From Leptodactylus fallax (Eukaryota; Chordata; Amphibia; Anura; Leptodactylidae), in the NCBI GenBank assembly GCA_947044405.1, contig CAMRHE010000167.1, forward strand, positions 1,843,001-1,907,000: a stretch of DNA of 64,000 bases, read 5' to 3'. The position numbers and the translations under genes were made by a program. The stretch's first letter is position 1. The number at the start of each line of letters is the position of its first letter. Positions 23,210-34,289 of the stretch are shown piece after piece. Under the pieces are notes generated by a model. It searched no databases and was not told where the DNA came from. It worked only from the letters and a program-made list of their open reading frames with translations.

Positions 23210-23369
23210 CCCACCCACATGGTGAATAAGAGTTACTTTACATATAATCTTGCAGAGGCTATATCTTTTGAAAGGGTGGACTGATTAAATTAATCAGACA
23301 AATTGATCAGAAGCAATTTGAGAATCAAATGATGTATGGAATTTAGTATTCTGTACTTTGTGACAGACC

Positions 23370-23740
23370 ATTTTGGTAGGGTTGTACTCAAACATGAAAG
23401 AAGTTGTCCACAGGTTAGGTTATCAGTATCAGATGAGTCAGCGCCTGACACCCAGATCCCGCACCAGGGAATACGGCCGACGGAAGTTATATACAAGGTA
23501 TACGGTCGGAGACAGCCCTGCTCCTAATCAAGTGAATAGGAGTGGGGTTGCAGTTCTTGGCACCACCACAACAGAGTATGGCGCTCCATACACTGCATAC
23601 AGTTTCCAGCCTGTACATTGTAGCAGTGGTGCCTGGAACTGCAGATCCGCTCCCATTCACTTAAGTAGGAGCAGGGCTGCTTCCAGTGGTATACCTTATA
23701 TATGACTTCCGGCAGCATCATCAGCTGATCAGTTCAGGTT
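23370..23740. mobile_element. Palindromic MITE-like interspersed repeat
   Basis: Inverted halves: ACGGCCGACGGAAGTTATATACAAGGTATAC...CCTGCTCCTAATCAAGTGAATAGGAG on the left. These are answered by CTCCCATTCACTTAAGTAGGAGCAGGGCTG...GTATACCTTATATATGACTTCCGGC on the right. The ends were not defined to the base. Open frames on both strands here mirror each other and are not genes. Confidence 0.6.
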
Positions 23741-24102
23741 CCTGATGTCTTTTCCCTACTGATCTGATACTGTGTACCTATTCTGTGGAAATTACATTTC
23801 AAGAGAATTTTTACTTAATTGACTCATAATCAAGACTTTTACAACATTCATCTCCATACACTGAAAATTTTAACAAATTGATATGCTGGCAGGAAAAGTT
23901 TCTGGGAGCAGCTTAATTTAATGAGGTGAAGCTCTAATGATGGAGGTGACTTTGTAGGAAACAGGCAATAAATGGATCTATGGAGATGACACAGCATCTG
24001 CACTGACAAGGAAGACTAACACAAACAGATAATCACCTTACCAGCACAGAAGTACAAAGAGCCAAGTCCTAAATACTGGACACCATACTGGTTCAGCCAG
24101 CA

Positions 24103-26011
24103 GTACATAGGAGCAGTATTATAGTAGTTATATTCTTGTACATAGGAGCAGTATTATAGTAGTTATATTCTTGTACATAGGAGTAGTATTATAGTAGTTA
24201 TATTCTTGTACATAGGAGCAGTATTATAGTAGTTATATTCTTGTACATGGGAGCAGTATTATAGTAGTTATATTCTTGTACATAGGAGCAGTATTATAGT
24301 AGTTATATTCTTGTACATAGGAGTAGTATTATAGTAGTTATATTCTTGTACATAGGAGAAGTATTATAGTAGTTATATTCTTGTACATGGGAGCAGTATT
24401 ATAGTAGTTATATTCTTGTACATAGGAGCAGTATTATAGTAGTTATATTCTTGTACATAGGAGCAGTATTATAGTAGTTATATTCTTGTACATAGTAGTA
24501 TTATAGTAGTTATATTCTTGTACATAGGAGCAGTATTATAGTAGTTATATTCTTGTACATAGGAGCAGTATTATAGTAGTTATATTCTTGTACATAGGAG
24601 CAGTATTATAGTAGTTATATTCTTGTACATAGGAGCAGTATTATAGTAGTTATATTCTTGTACATAGGAGTAGTATTATAGTAGTTATATTCTTGTACAT
24701 AGGAGCAGTATTATAGTAGTTATATTCTTGTACATAGTAGTATTATAGTAGTTATATTCTTGTACATAGGAGCAGTATTATAGTAGTTATATTCTTGTAC
24801 ATAGGAGCAGTATTATAGTAGTTATATTCTTGTACATAGGAGCAGTATTATAGTAGTTATATTCTTGTACATAGTAGTATTATAGTAGTTATATTCTTGT
24901 ACATAGGAGCAGTATTATAGTAGTTATATTCTTGTACATAGTAGTATTATAGTAGTTATATTCTTGTACATAGGAGCAGTATTATAGTAGTTATATTCTT
25001 GTACATAGGAGCAGTATTATAGTAGTTATATTCTTGTACATAGTAGTATTATAGTAGTTATATTCTTGTACATAGGAGGCAGTATTATAGTAGTTATATT
25101 CTTGTACATAGGAGCAGTATTATAGTAGTTATATTCTTGTACATAGGAGCAGTATTATAGTAGTTATATTCTTGTACATAGGAGCAGTATTATAGTAGTT
25201 ATATTCTTGTACATAGTAGTATTATAGTAGTTATATTCTTGTACATAGGAGCAGTATTATAGTAGTTATATTCTTGTACATAGTAGTATTATAGTAGTTA
25301 TATTCTTGTACATAGGAGCAGTATTATAGTAGTTATATTCTTGTACATAGGAGCAGTATTATAGTAGTTATATTCTTGTACATAGTAGTATTATAGTAGT
25401 TATATTCTTGTACATAGGAGGCAGTATTATAGTAGTTATATTCTTGTACATAGGAGCAGTATTATAGTAGTTATATTCTTGTACATAGGAGCAGTATTAT
25501 AGTAGTTATATTCTTGTACATAGGAGCAGTATTATAGTAGTTATATTCTTGTACATAGTAGTATTATAGTAGTTATATTCTTGTACATAGGAGCAGTATT
25601 ATAGTAGTTATATTCTTGTACATAGGAGTAGTATTATAGTAGTTATATTCTTGTACATAGGAGCAGTATTATAGTAGTTATATTCTTGTACATAGTAGTA
25701 TTATAGTAGTTATATTCTTGTACATAGGAGCAGTATTATAGTAGTTATATTCTTGTACATAGGAGCAGTATTATAGTAGTTATATTCTTGTACATAGGAG
25801 CAGTATTATAGTAGTTATATTCTTGTACATAGTAGTATTATAGTAGTTATATTCTTGTACATAGGAGCAGTATTATAGTAGTTATATTCTTGTACATAGG
25901 AGCAGTATTATAGTAGTTATATTCTTGTACATAGGAGATAGTATTATAGTAGTTATATTCTTGTACATAGGAGCAGTATTATAGTAGCTATATTCTTGTA
26001 TATAGGAGGCA
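24103..26011. repeat. 35-bp minisatellite with higher-order structure (first block)
   Basis: About 55 units of AGGAGCAGTATTATAGTAGT + TATATTCTTGTACAT (35 bp). A 32-bp variant lacks three bases (AGTAGTATT) and a 36-bp variant has AGGAGGCAG. Unit order forms a 10-unit, 342-bp higher-order repeat: the 36-bp variant recurs at 25074 and 25416 with the same succession of long and short units between. The array is split by three insertions and continues at 29190-29546, 30089-31330 and 32227-32975. Unit identity is very high in this block. Confidence 0.97.
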
Positions 26012-26445
26012 ATCTTTATTAAAGTAAAAACAAACAAATACAATTAAACAGAAATTCTTCCAGTAATTTCAGACATTTTGTATGTACAAAGAAGGATCAA
26101 ACAAGGAAATACTTAAAGCAAAATCAACTTACAGAGTCCACACCTGTTGGAGAAGAAAATTTAAAGAACATACAGTAAAAATAAATAGATCACACTTAAA
26201 CTAGATCCACTTTCCTCCATCATAGATCAAAGTCAGAGCTCTCCTGGTGACCTGCTGTTTCCTTGTCCGATTCGGACTGCACCTCAGCTCGGCGGGGTCT
26301 CCTTTTAGTAGGAGGATCGCCCTCTGGTTCCTCATCATACTCTGCCATCATTTGTTGGATCTTTCTATATCCTCTTCTTCGTCTGATTCTGATAGGATAA
26401 TGAACCTATTTGCTGTTGCTGTGACGATGCCCGTTCTATCTGCTC

Positions 26446-27741
26446 TCATCTTAGTTGGTTTTGGATAGTGGTCCACTCACCCTCAGGCTTACGGCTGGAT
26501 CTATCTTTTTTTCTTCTCTTAGCAGTGGTGGGTTTTGGGGCAGGAGAAGAGATGGCCATTGAGGGTTGTACAACTTGTTCAACAACCTCCATGGTCTTCT
26601 CAGTGGGTCCTGACTGGGCTTGGTCTTGGGAGGTATCACCTGTATCTGGTTGTGGCTCTGGCTCAGTGACTACTGACCCTGACAACAGCGCCTCCGCCTC
26701 CTCCTGTATGTCATCAGCCGCTGCCAGCAAGTCCTCATCACGGATATCCCTATGGATGTTATGCCAAGCATCAGGACAGTCCCTGTGGGGGTGACCCATC
26801 TTACCACACAGATTGCACCTAATGTTTTGACAGGTAGCGCTCACATGGCCCATTTCATTACACAAGTTGCACTTTACCATGGTGCACACACTCGCTATAT
26901 GACCGGCCTTCCCGCACCTAAAGCATCTGCGTGGCTGACCCGCATAGAAGCAGACGCCTTTCTCTCGGCCAATGAAAAATGAGTTGGACAGATGTTGGGT
27001 TACGTTGTTGTTCTGACGCAACTTAACCAGGACCTTCCACCCACCAATCCAGATCCCGTCTTCGTCCCTGTTCTTAGTCAGATTGGACATGAGGTCGCAG
27101 TGTCTCCTGAGCCAGATGACAATGTCCTGAGGGGGAATGGCTTCATTCCAGAATATAATTGTAACATTTGCCGTATCTGGCCTAGAGATAGGGATGAAGC
27201 TGAACTTATTCCAACCCTCAGTATCTCTGAACCTGGTGACATTAGCCCAGAAACGGTCCAGATCAGACATCAGCTTAAAGTTAACATCATACCCCTGGCG
27301 GTCAGGAAGGTTTATCACGACCAGGATATCAGTCGGCAGGAAGCCCATCTGGGTACATAGGAGCCCTCTGACCACAAACCTTCTATCAGGCAGATCTTCC
27401 TTGGCACCTCTGTGCCTAAACCTGACTACATTCCTCTTCTTGAAAGCCTGGCCTGTATAGTTTGTGCTTGATGTAAAAGATGGAGCACCACAGCTCCAGG
27501 CATTCCCAGAGGAGGTATGGCCAGATCCGCCATATTGGCGTATCTGTGAGCGCTGTGTGGGCTGCTGAGCACTTGCACTATGAGGTTCTGCTACTATATG
27601 AGTATCTAGAGTGGGAAAGTCCTGTACATTGGACTGTGCTGTGTCCGCCCCACCATCAACCTCTATGTCCACGATATCACCAGACTCCAGAGACTGGACT
27701 GTAGAGGGGTCTAATGTCATAGATGGTGAAGGATCCCCCAC
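26446..27741 (-). CDS. Retroelement ORF1 (gag-like, three CCHC zinc knuckles)
   Basis: A 431-residue frame covering the C-terminal two-thirds of a Tx1-type ORF1, an RNA-binding protein that packages element RNA. Residues 1-100 are low-complexity and acidic. Residues about 105-265 form a folded domain (FRHRGAKEDLPDRRFVV ... GWKVLVKLR) seen in ZCCHC3-like proteins. Residues 273-322 hold three C-X2-C-X4-H-X4-C knuckles (C273/C276/H281/C286; C291/C294/H299/C304; C309/C312/H317/C322), all ligands intact. The tail is acidic then basic (KRRKKDRSS). Beyond the stop, coding-like acidic and basic sequence continues in shifted frames to about 26222, so the 3' end is probably frameshifted. The first ATG need not be the original start. 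Confidence 0.85.
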   Translation of the reverse strand: MGDPSPSMTLDPSTVQSLESGDIVDIEVDGGADTAQSNVQDFPTLDTHIVAEPHSASAQQPTQRSQIRQYGGSGHTSSGNAWSCGAPSFTSSTNYTGQAFKKRNVVRFRHRGAKEDLPDRRFVVRGLLCTQMGFLPTDILVVINLPDRQGYDVNFKLMSDLDRFWANVTRFRDTEGWNKFSFIPISRPDTANVTIIFWNEAIPPQDIVIWLRRHCDLMSNLTKNRDEDGIWIGGWKVLVKLRQNNNVTQHLSNSFFIGREKGVCFYAGQPRRCFRCGKAGHIASVCTMVKCNLCNEMGHVSATCQNIRCNLCGKMGHPHRDCPDAWHNIHRDIRDEDLLAAADDIQEEAEALLSGSVVTEPEPQPDTGDTSQDQAQSGPTEKTMEVVEQVVQPSMAISSPAPKPTTAKRRKKDRSSRKPEGEWTTIQNQLR

Positions 27742-27807
27742 AGAATGAGAAACACTTCCCCTGCTGCACCATTATTATATACAGGATTATCTATCATTTC
27801 AGACATA

Positions 27808-29040
27808 TTAGATAGTGGAAGAGTCCTGCACAGCAGAGTCTAGACTGTCCCACACACTTACAACCTGAGACCCCAAATGTGCTACTGCACCAGTACCTTC
27901 AGGTAAGAGTCCACAGTCCTGCTGAGATAACCTGCCTCCTGGGACTTGTAGTGTCTGCACAGATGCTACTTTAGGCAGGGGTCCATGATCTTGCTGTAAA
28001 GTGCTGGTTGCTGGGACTTGTGGTGCCTTGCCAGGAAATGCTGCAGGTCTTTGCTGTGGCCTGACATTAGCTTCTCCTTTCCCATACAAATTCCCTTTCT
28101 TAAAAGGGAAACTTGCTGGCTGCAGAATGGGTTTTACATGGGACTGCTGGCCGCCATCTTGTGAGGATTCAGACCTAGAGTGAGAGGATGGTGACTTCTG
28201 GTATTCCTCCCATTTGCTCCAGTACAATCTCGGTCTCCTGTACGTTATCGGCGAGCTCTTTCGACAGTGCACTGGCTTCTTGTCCACTACTGCCTCTATC
28301 CCAGGGTTTGCTGCTTTTATTTTATAGGCACAATCTATCTGTCTGTGCAGAGATACCCGCCTTTAATGTCTCCAGTCTCCAGTGCTGGGATCTCGTCTGC
28401 CAGGCGCAGTTCAGGTGCACGCTCAGCCATTGTAACACTCTGTGCATTATTGGTTACTTACAGTATGGCTTCTGGTCAGTGCAGCCTGTGACTTCTGGCC
28501 TGCTGCGGCTGTTGTCACTGCCATGGGGCCACAATTTGCAGATTGGGAACTATGTCCCAGTTTGTTCCCAGTGACCGCACTACTGGTATCATGAAGCCTT
28601 CCAGCTGGTCTCACTTTGGTCTCATCCACAGCCTTCACTACAGTTTTGCAGTTTCCTCTGCCAGATCTTGTCCGCTCAGACAGTACCAGTACAGGTCGCT
28701 GCATGTTCTCCAGCATGGTCTGTTTCTCTAAGGAGGTTCTGCTCTGTCTGCAGGAGGGTGGAGTGGACGGGACACCTGTACCCTGTAATGGAGTCTGCAC
28801 AGGCTGCAAAGTTTGTTTTTCTTTCTCTTCTGAGCAATCCAACATATTGGTTTTGCATTCAGGCATTCTGTTAGGATGCTGCACATTAAGTTTGGTAGGT
28901 TGTTGCACCGATCCTTTACTTGCTTCAGCTACTTCTTTCCTTGCAATCAATTTCTTCCCATCTTGACTTCTTGCTGCACTGGGACTGCTGACACTCTGGA
29001 CATGACTTCCATTCCTGGAGACTTTGGGATTTTCATCCAC
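27808..29040 (-). pseudogene. Broken N-terminal part of the retroelement ORF1
   Basis: Two open pieces on the minus strand, 29040-28447 (197 codons) and 28287-27808 (159 codons), carry coding-like text rich in Ser, Gln, Pro and Lys. They are in different frames from each other. The first piece stays open upstream of its ATG to the leader near 29150. Between the pieces, at about 28445-28290, one frame reads well and then is broken by a stop. At least two frameshifts separate the original N-terminus from the knuckle-bearing frame at 27741-26446. No intact full-length product can be made. Confidence 0.75.
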
Positions 29041-29189
29041 TAGTTTTGTTGTCTGGGAATTGTTTCCCAGAGTAGGCCTTGCAGCCTGGGCCTTGCTAGG
29101 GGGAGCTGCCCCACCCAGGGTGGCCCCGCCCTGGGCTTTCTCCAGACATCAGGAGACTCAGGAGAGCTACAGAAACACAACCTCACAGG

Positions 29190-29546
29190 TAGGAGGCAGT
29201 ATTATAGTAGTTATATTCTTGTACAAAGGGCCAGTATTATAGTAGTTATATTCTTGTACATAGGAGCAGTATTATAGTAGTTATATTCTTGTACATAGGG
29301 ACAGTATTATAGTAGTTATATTCTTATACATAGGGGCAGTATTATAGTAGTTATATTCTTGTACATAGGGAGCAGTATTATAGTAATTATATTCTTGTAC
29401 ATAGGAGCAGTATTATAGTAATTATATTCTTGTACATAGGAGATTATAGTAATTATATTCTTGTACATAGGAGCAGTATTATAGTAGTTATATTCTCGTA
29501 CAAAGGGCCAGTATTATAGTAGTTATATTCTTGTACATAGGAGCAG
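29190..29546. repeat. 35-bp minisatellite, second block
   Basis: Continuation of the array between the ORF1 element and the mariner remnant. Units are more diverged (AAAGGGCCAG, AGGGACAG and TAATTATATT variants) than in the first block. Confidence 0.95.
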
Positions 29547-29548
29547 TA

Positions 29549-30086
29549 CGAGGGGCACCTGAAAAGTTTGTGGCCCGACCCAGAAGTAGTGACTGTGGGT
29601 CGAAATTTTGCAGTTAGTTCTCAACATAGTCTCCTTTGAGGGTCACAGATGTATGCCGTCGCTGTTGGAGTTTCATTATTCCACTGTGGTAGAACGTTCT
29701 GTCCTGCTCCTCCAAAAAGTCCTTTACAGCGTCCATGACGGCTTCATCAGAAGGAAAACGACTTCCACCAAGGTGCCTTTTCATCTGTGGGAATAGGTGG
29801 TAGTCCGAGGAAGCCAAATCAGGGGAATTGGGTGGGTGCTGAAGCAGTTGGAAACCACAGGAGTGAACTGCAGCCATTGCAACAGCTGATGTGTGAATGT
29901 GTGAAATTTCCATATTTCAGCTTCACTACCTAACTTTAAAATGCTGTACCTGAAACAAAAAAATTCAAAATAAATCCAGATTGCTCATGAGACCTTTCAA
30001 ATAACTAAATAACATTTTGCATTGCAAAACAAGACCAGGTGAAAAAGATTTCATGGGTGGGCTACGAACATTTCAGGCGGCCCTCG
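29549..30086 (-). mobile_element. Internally deleted mariner element
   Basis: A 538-bp insert with TA duplications (29547-29548 and 30087-30088). The ends are inverted: CGAGGGGCACCTGAAAAGTT at the left against CGAGGGCCGCCTGAAATGTT at the right. The interior keeps the mariner 5' leader and the C-terminal end of the transposase but lacks the middle. It sits inside the 35-bp array. Confidence 0.9.
29614..29913 (-). pseudogene. C-terminal fragment of mariner transposase
   Basis: A 99-codon frame. It contains the mariner C-terminal signature with the third catalytic aspartate (PPNSPDLASSDYHLFPQ), then KRHLGGSRF and the typical tail LKGDYVEN. The first few residues come from near the original start, and text then jumps to HTSAVAMAA, which normally follows the second catalytic Asp. 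The first two catalytic Asp residues and the DNA-binding domain are therefore deleted. Non-functional. Confidence 0.9.
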
Positions 30087-30088
30087 TA

Positions 30089-31330
30089 TTATAGTAGGTA
30101 CATAGGAGCAGTATTATAGTAGTTATATTCTTGTACATAGGAGCAGTATTATAGTAGTTATATTCTTGTACATAGGAGCAGTATTATAGTAGTTATATTC
30201 TTGTACATAGGAGCAGTATTATAGTAGTTATATTCTTGTACATAGGAGGCAGTATTATAGTAGTTATATTCTTGTACATAGGATCTAGTATTATAGTAGT
30301 TATATTCTTGTACATAGGAGCAGTATTATAGTAGTTATATTCTTGTACATAGGAGCAGTATTATAGTAGTTATATTCTTGTACATAGGAGCAGTATTATA
30401 GTAGTTATATTCTTGTACATAGGTGTAAAATTATAGTAGTTATACTCTTGTACATAGGAGAAGTATTATAGTAGTTATACTATTGTACATAGGGGCAGTA
30501 GTATAGTAGTTATATTCTTGTACATAGGAGGCAGTAATATAGTAGTTGTATTCTTGTACATAGGAGCAGTATTATAGTAGTTATATTCTTGTACATAGGT
30601 GTAAAATTATAGTAGTTATACTCTTGTACATAGGAGAAGTATTATAGTAGTTATACTATTGTACATAGGGGCAGTAGTATAGTAGTTATATTCTTGTACA
30701 TAGGAGGCAGTAATATAGTAGTTATATTCTTGTACATAGGAGCAGTATTATAGTAGTTATATTCTTGTACATAGGAGAAGTATTATAGTAGTTATACTAT
30801 TGTACATAGGGGCAGTAGTATAGTAGTTATATTCTTGTACATAGGAGGCAGTATTATAGTAGTTATATTCTTGTACATAGGAGCAGTATTATAGTAGTTA
30901 TATTCTTGTACATAGGAATAGTATTATAGTAGTTATATTCTTGTACATAGGAGGCAGTATTATAGTAGTTATATTCTTGTACATAGGGGCAGTAATATAG
31001 TAGTTATATTCTTGTACATAGGAGGCAGTATTATAGTAGTTATATTCTTGTACATAGGGGCAGTATTATAGTAGTTATATTCTTGTACACAGGGGCAGTA
31101 TTATAGTAGTTATATTCTTGTACATTGGGGCAGTATTACATTGGGGCCCTCGTATTATAGTAGTTACATAGGAGGCAGTATTATAGTAGTTATATTCTTG
31201 TACATAGGGGCAGTATTATAGTAGTTATATTCTTGTACATAGGAGTAGTATTATAGTAGTTATATTCTTGTACATTGGGGCAGTATTATAGTAGTTATAC
31301 TCTTGTAACTAGTGGGCAGTATTATAATAG
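30089..31330. repeat. 35-bp minisatellite, third block
   Basis: Includes a 5-unit, 177-bp higher-order repeat: AGGTGTAAAATTATAG starts at 30421 and again at 30598. At about 31141-31150 a fragment GGGGCCCTCGTATTATAG copies the mariner right-end/array junction at about 30080-30094. Confidence 0.95.
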
Positions 31331-32226
31331 ATAGTTTGTTAAACTACCAGCTGAATGATATAGCATTTTTGTGAGCCTGAAGTCTATTGGTTACTTCTCT
31401 CACGGTTCATACAATGTGAATTACAGTGGTGACCACTGAAAAAAAAAAAAAAAAAAAAAAATGTCAATCTATGCTCCGTCCTAAGTCATGAGTTCCAAAA
31501 CATTCAGTATAGAAATCCATAAAAAGCAGTTGGGTCTACAGTGATGGATTTGAAAATGAAACACATTACACAAACATCCTAATAGAACGGAAAAAAAAAT
31601 CATATTTGTTATGGAATTTCTTGAGACAAACATTAATATGGTCCTATCCTGAGGGGACTCTTTGATCAGTTATGTGCGTGGAGAGAGATGACTACAGTTT
31701 AATGTATGTTTTTTTTTGTTGAAGAAGAAGACTAAGACGATGACAGCTTATGGATACGAAGCACTTAGCAGATGTCCATTTCATACAGTGAGGTTTGCAG
31801 GATCTCATCTCTTTTAGGGCATCTTAAGTATTTTGAAAGCCTTTACACCTAAATTATTACATTCTTCATATTGTGTTGAGTAAATCCACTTAAGGGCAGT
31901 TATTAAATATGAAGTTTCCTTCACTTACATGACACCCATATCGGTGTTGTATTATAGGGAATAGGGAGAGTCACTCGAAAGAGACCCTGAAAATTCCGTA
32001 AAATGAGGGTAACACAATACACATGCTATTTTGCCCTTTTTGCAGCTCTTTGAACTGTTGAATAAGATCTCCTGTGCTAGGTGTTGCAGAGGTTTCATAG
32101 GCAACCGCTCCAGATGTTGAAGCAGGTCATTGTTTGTGTCTTGCGACATTTTCAGATTGCCCCCATCTTGAGAAGGGATCAAGGATCCCATTGTTTCTAG
32201 TTAAAGTACCACCTTCTGAATAACAC
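31331..32226. other. Unidentified 0.9-kb insert in the 35-bp array
   Basis: Single-copy-looking AT-rich DNA splits the array. It contains a 23-A run (about 31439-31461) and a 79-codon minus-strand open frame (32191-31952, begins MGSLIPSQDGG) that I do not recognise. No terminal inverted repeat or target duplication was seen. It could be a decayed retrocopy, a LINE/LTR fragment or original DNA between two arrays. Confidence 0.5.
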
Positions 32227-32975
32227 AGGCAGTATTATAGTAGTTATATTCTTGTACATAGGAGCAGTATTATAGTAGTTATATTCTTGTACATAGGAGG
32301 CAGTATTATAGTAGTTATATTCTTGTACATAGGAGCAGTATTATAGTAGCTATATTCTTGTACATATGAGCAGTATTATAGTAGTTATATTCTTGTATAT
32401 AGGAGCAGTATTATAGTAGTTATATTCTTGTACATAGGAGCAGTATTATAGTAATTATATTCTTGTTCATAGGAGCAGTATTATAGTAGTTATATTCTTG
32501 TACATAGGGGCAGTATTATAGTAGTTATACTCTTGTATATAGGAGCAGTATTATAGTAGTTATATTCTTGTACATAAGAGCAGTATTATAGTAGTTATAT
32601 TCTTGTACATAGGAGCAGTATTATAGTAGTTATATTCTTGTACATAGGAGGCAGTATTATAGTAGTTATATTCTTGTACATAGGAGCAGTATTATAGTAG
32701 TTATATTCTTGTACATAGGAGCAGTATTATAGTAGTTATATTCTTGTACATAGGAGCAGTATTATAGTAGTTATATTCTTGTACATAGGAGCAGTATTAT
32801 AGTAGTTATATTCTTGTACATAGGAGCAGTATTATAGTAGTTATATTCTTGTACATAGGAGCAGTATTCTAGTAGTGATATTTTTGTACATAGGAGCAAT
32901 GTTTTAGTAGTTATATTCTTGTATATAGGTTTCAGTATTATAGTAATTATTTTGTAAATAGGAGGCAGGATTATA
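32227..32975. repeat. 35-bp minisatellite, last block
   Basis: Same unit as 24103-26011. Copies decay towards the right end (AATGTTTTAG, TTTCAGTATT), as expected at the edge of an array homogenised from the middle. Confidence 0.95.
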
Positions 32976-34289
32976 TAAATTAAATAACTATTACATATAT
33001 GATATTATTGATGTAACGGAACATAGAATAATAATAGTAACTTGTCCATATTATAGCAGTTCTGTTCTTGTCTATGGAGAGCGGTGCTATATTACTTTTA
33101 CAATTTGGCTTTTTAATTATACTGCACCTCTTATATTCCTCTAGGCCTACATCCATCCTCCTCATCCATCACTCATCATGAATGACATCCAATGACGGGT
33201 CTATGTTATTAAAGTTTAGACAACTGTCTTAGTAGAAGTGTTGGAGACACAGGGTTCTTACCATAAATCTTTTCAGCTTCTGGATTAACAACATCACGAC
33301 ACCCCTCCGCTCGGCTTCTTGGGATTGCGGTCAATTGTTAAGTCATTTCACATCTTACTTGCCAGCTGAGCCCGGCCTTTCAGATGTATCCACAACAGAG
33401 CAGCACCCGGTTATAGGGGGAACCTAAACATGAGGCGATAATTAGGTGGTAAGACGCTAAAAGCCATTTTTAGTATTTGGTCTTTTTGACTGCATTGACT
33501 TAGAAAAATGGACTGTAATTGGTTTTAACCGAAGAAGCCAAAAATGTAAATTCCTGGCTGGTAATGTTCACATTTTCATTGGCAGAGTATAAAGAGGGAT
33601 AATCAGCGATGTCTCTTCCCATTTATCCAGGAATTGTTTGAGAAAGGCCAGAGTAAAAGTGCTGCGAGGAGACCAGAATCACCCAACTCCTCTCCAGGAG
33701 ACATGAGCTACATGCTGAAACATCACAGAAGGAGCAGATCCATCCTGGAATAGTCACCTTGTTAAAGTTCATCATTTTTCAAGATCTCTTCTTGCTGTCA
33801 GTGAATGAAATCCTTACTTTTTTACAGGGCTGAAAACACATCATGATCATGTGCTACATTGGGATCAGTACAGTGTATCAGCATGGATACACGGTGTACA
33901 ATTATAATATATACAACCATGACGTTCTCTTTGAGTAACAAAATTCTGCTTGGTGAGCGCTGCCACTAGGGGGAGCTCACTGTATACAGATTTAAACAAC
34001 TCCTATTGAACTCCATGATGAATCATTATGAAATGAGTGGATATGGGTGTGGTAATAAGAAACTTCACAACCCCCCACAAACTTTATAGTTTGTGGGGGA
34101 CTGGACGACTGGACAACTATTGATGGTTATAAAAGGAGCCACTGGAGAGTAACTGATCAAAGCAATGCCCGGGTAGGGTAGGCCCATTTAAATGAGAAGC
34201 TGTGTCCCCTACCAGACTTCTTTCTTGCAAAGCCCAGGTTTAGGCGACTGTATCATAGGCTCTTCCACGGCACCCCCATCCTTTTTCTT
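32976..34289. other. Intergenic DNA, possibly regulatory
   Basis: Mostly non-repetitive and less AT-rich than its surroundings. Holds the candidate exon at 33631-33753 and a CTCF-like CCACTAGGGGGAG at 33963-33975. No tandem array. Confidence 0.5.
33631..33753 (+). other. Candidate terminal exon of unknown gene
   Basis: A pyrimidine-rich acceptor (TCTTCCCATTTATCCAG) precedes 40 open codons starting ELFEKGQSKSAARRPESP and ending SRSILE before TAG at 33751-33753. The composition (Lys/Arg/Ser) looks protein-like, but 40 open codons is well within chance. No partner exon was found. Confidence 0.2.

Larger units (their letters stand above)
26012..29189 (-). mobile_element. ORF1-only non-LTR-like retroelement (Tx1-type gag) inside the 35-bp array
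   Basis: A 3178-bp insert flanked by TAGGAGGCA (26003-26011 and 29190-29198); the array unit resumes in register after the duplication. The minus strand reads from a GC-rich 5' leader at about 29189, through an interrupted ORF1 with three CCHC knuckles, to a short 3' tail ending TTTACTTTAATAAAGATT. No endonuclease or reverse transcriptase is present, so it is non-autonomous or internally deleted. The CCHC ORF1 resembles frog Tx1-like ORF1 proteins often annotated ZCCHC3-like (family memory). The 9-bp duplication also occurs as natural array text, so the exact ends carry slight doubt. Confidence 0.85.

Noticed and set aside
24103..32975. CRISPR-like direct repeats
   Set aside because: Units are contiguous with no unique spacers, and the sequence is vertebrate with a spliced gene. 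It is a minisatellite.
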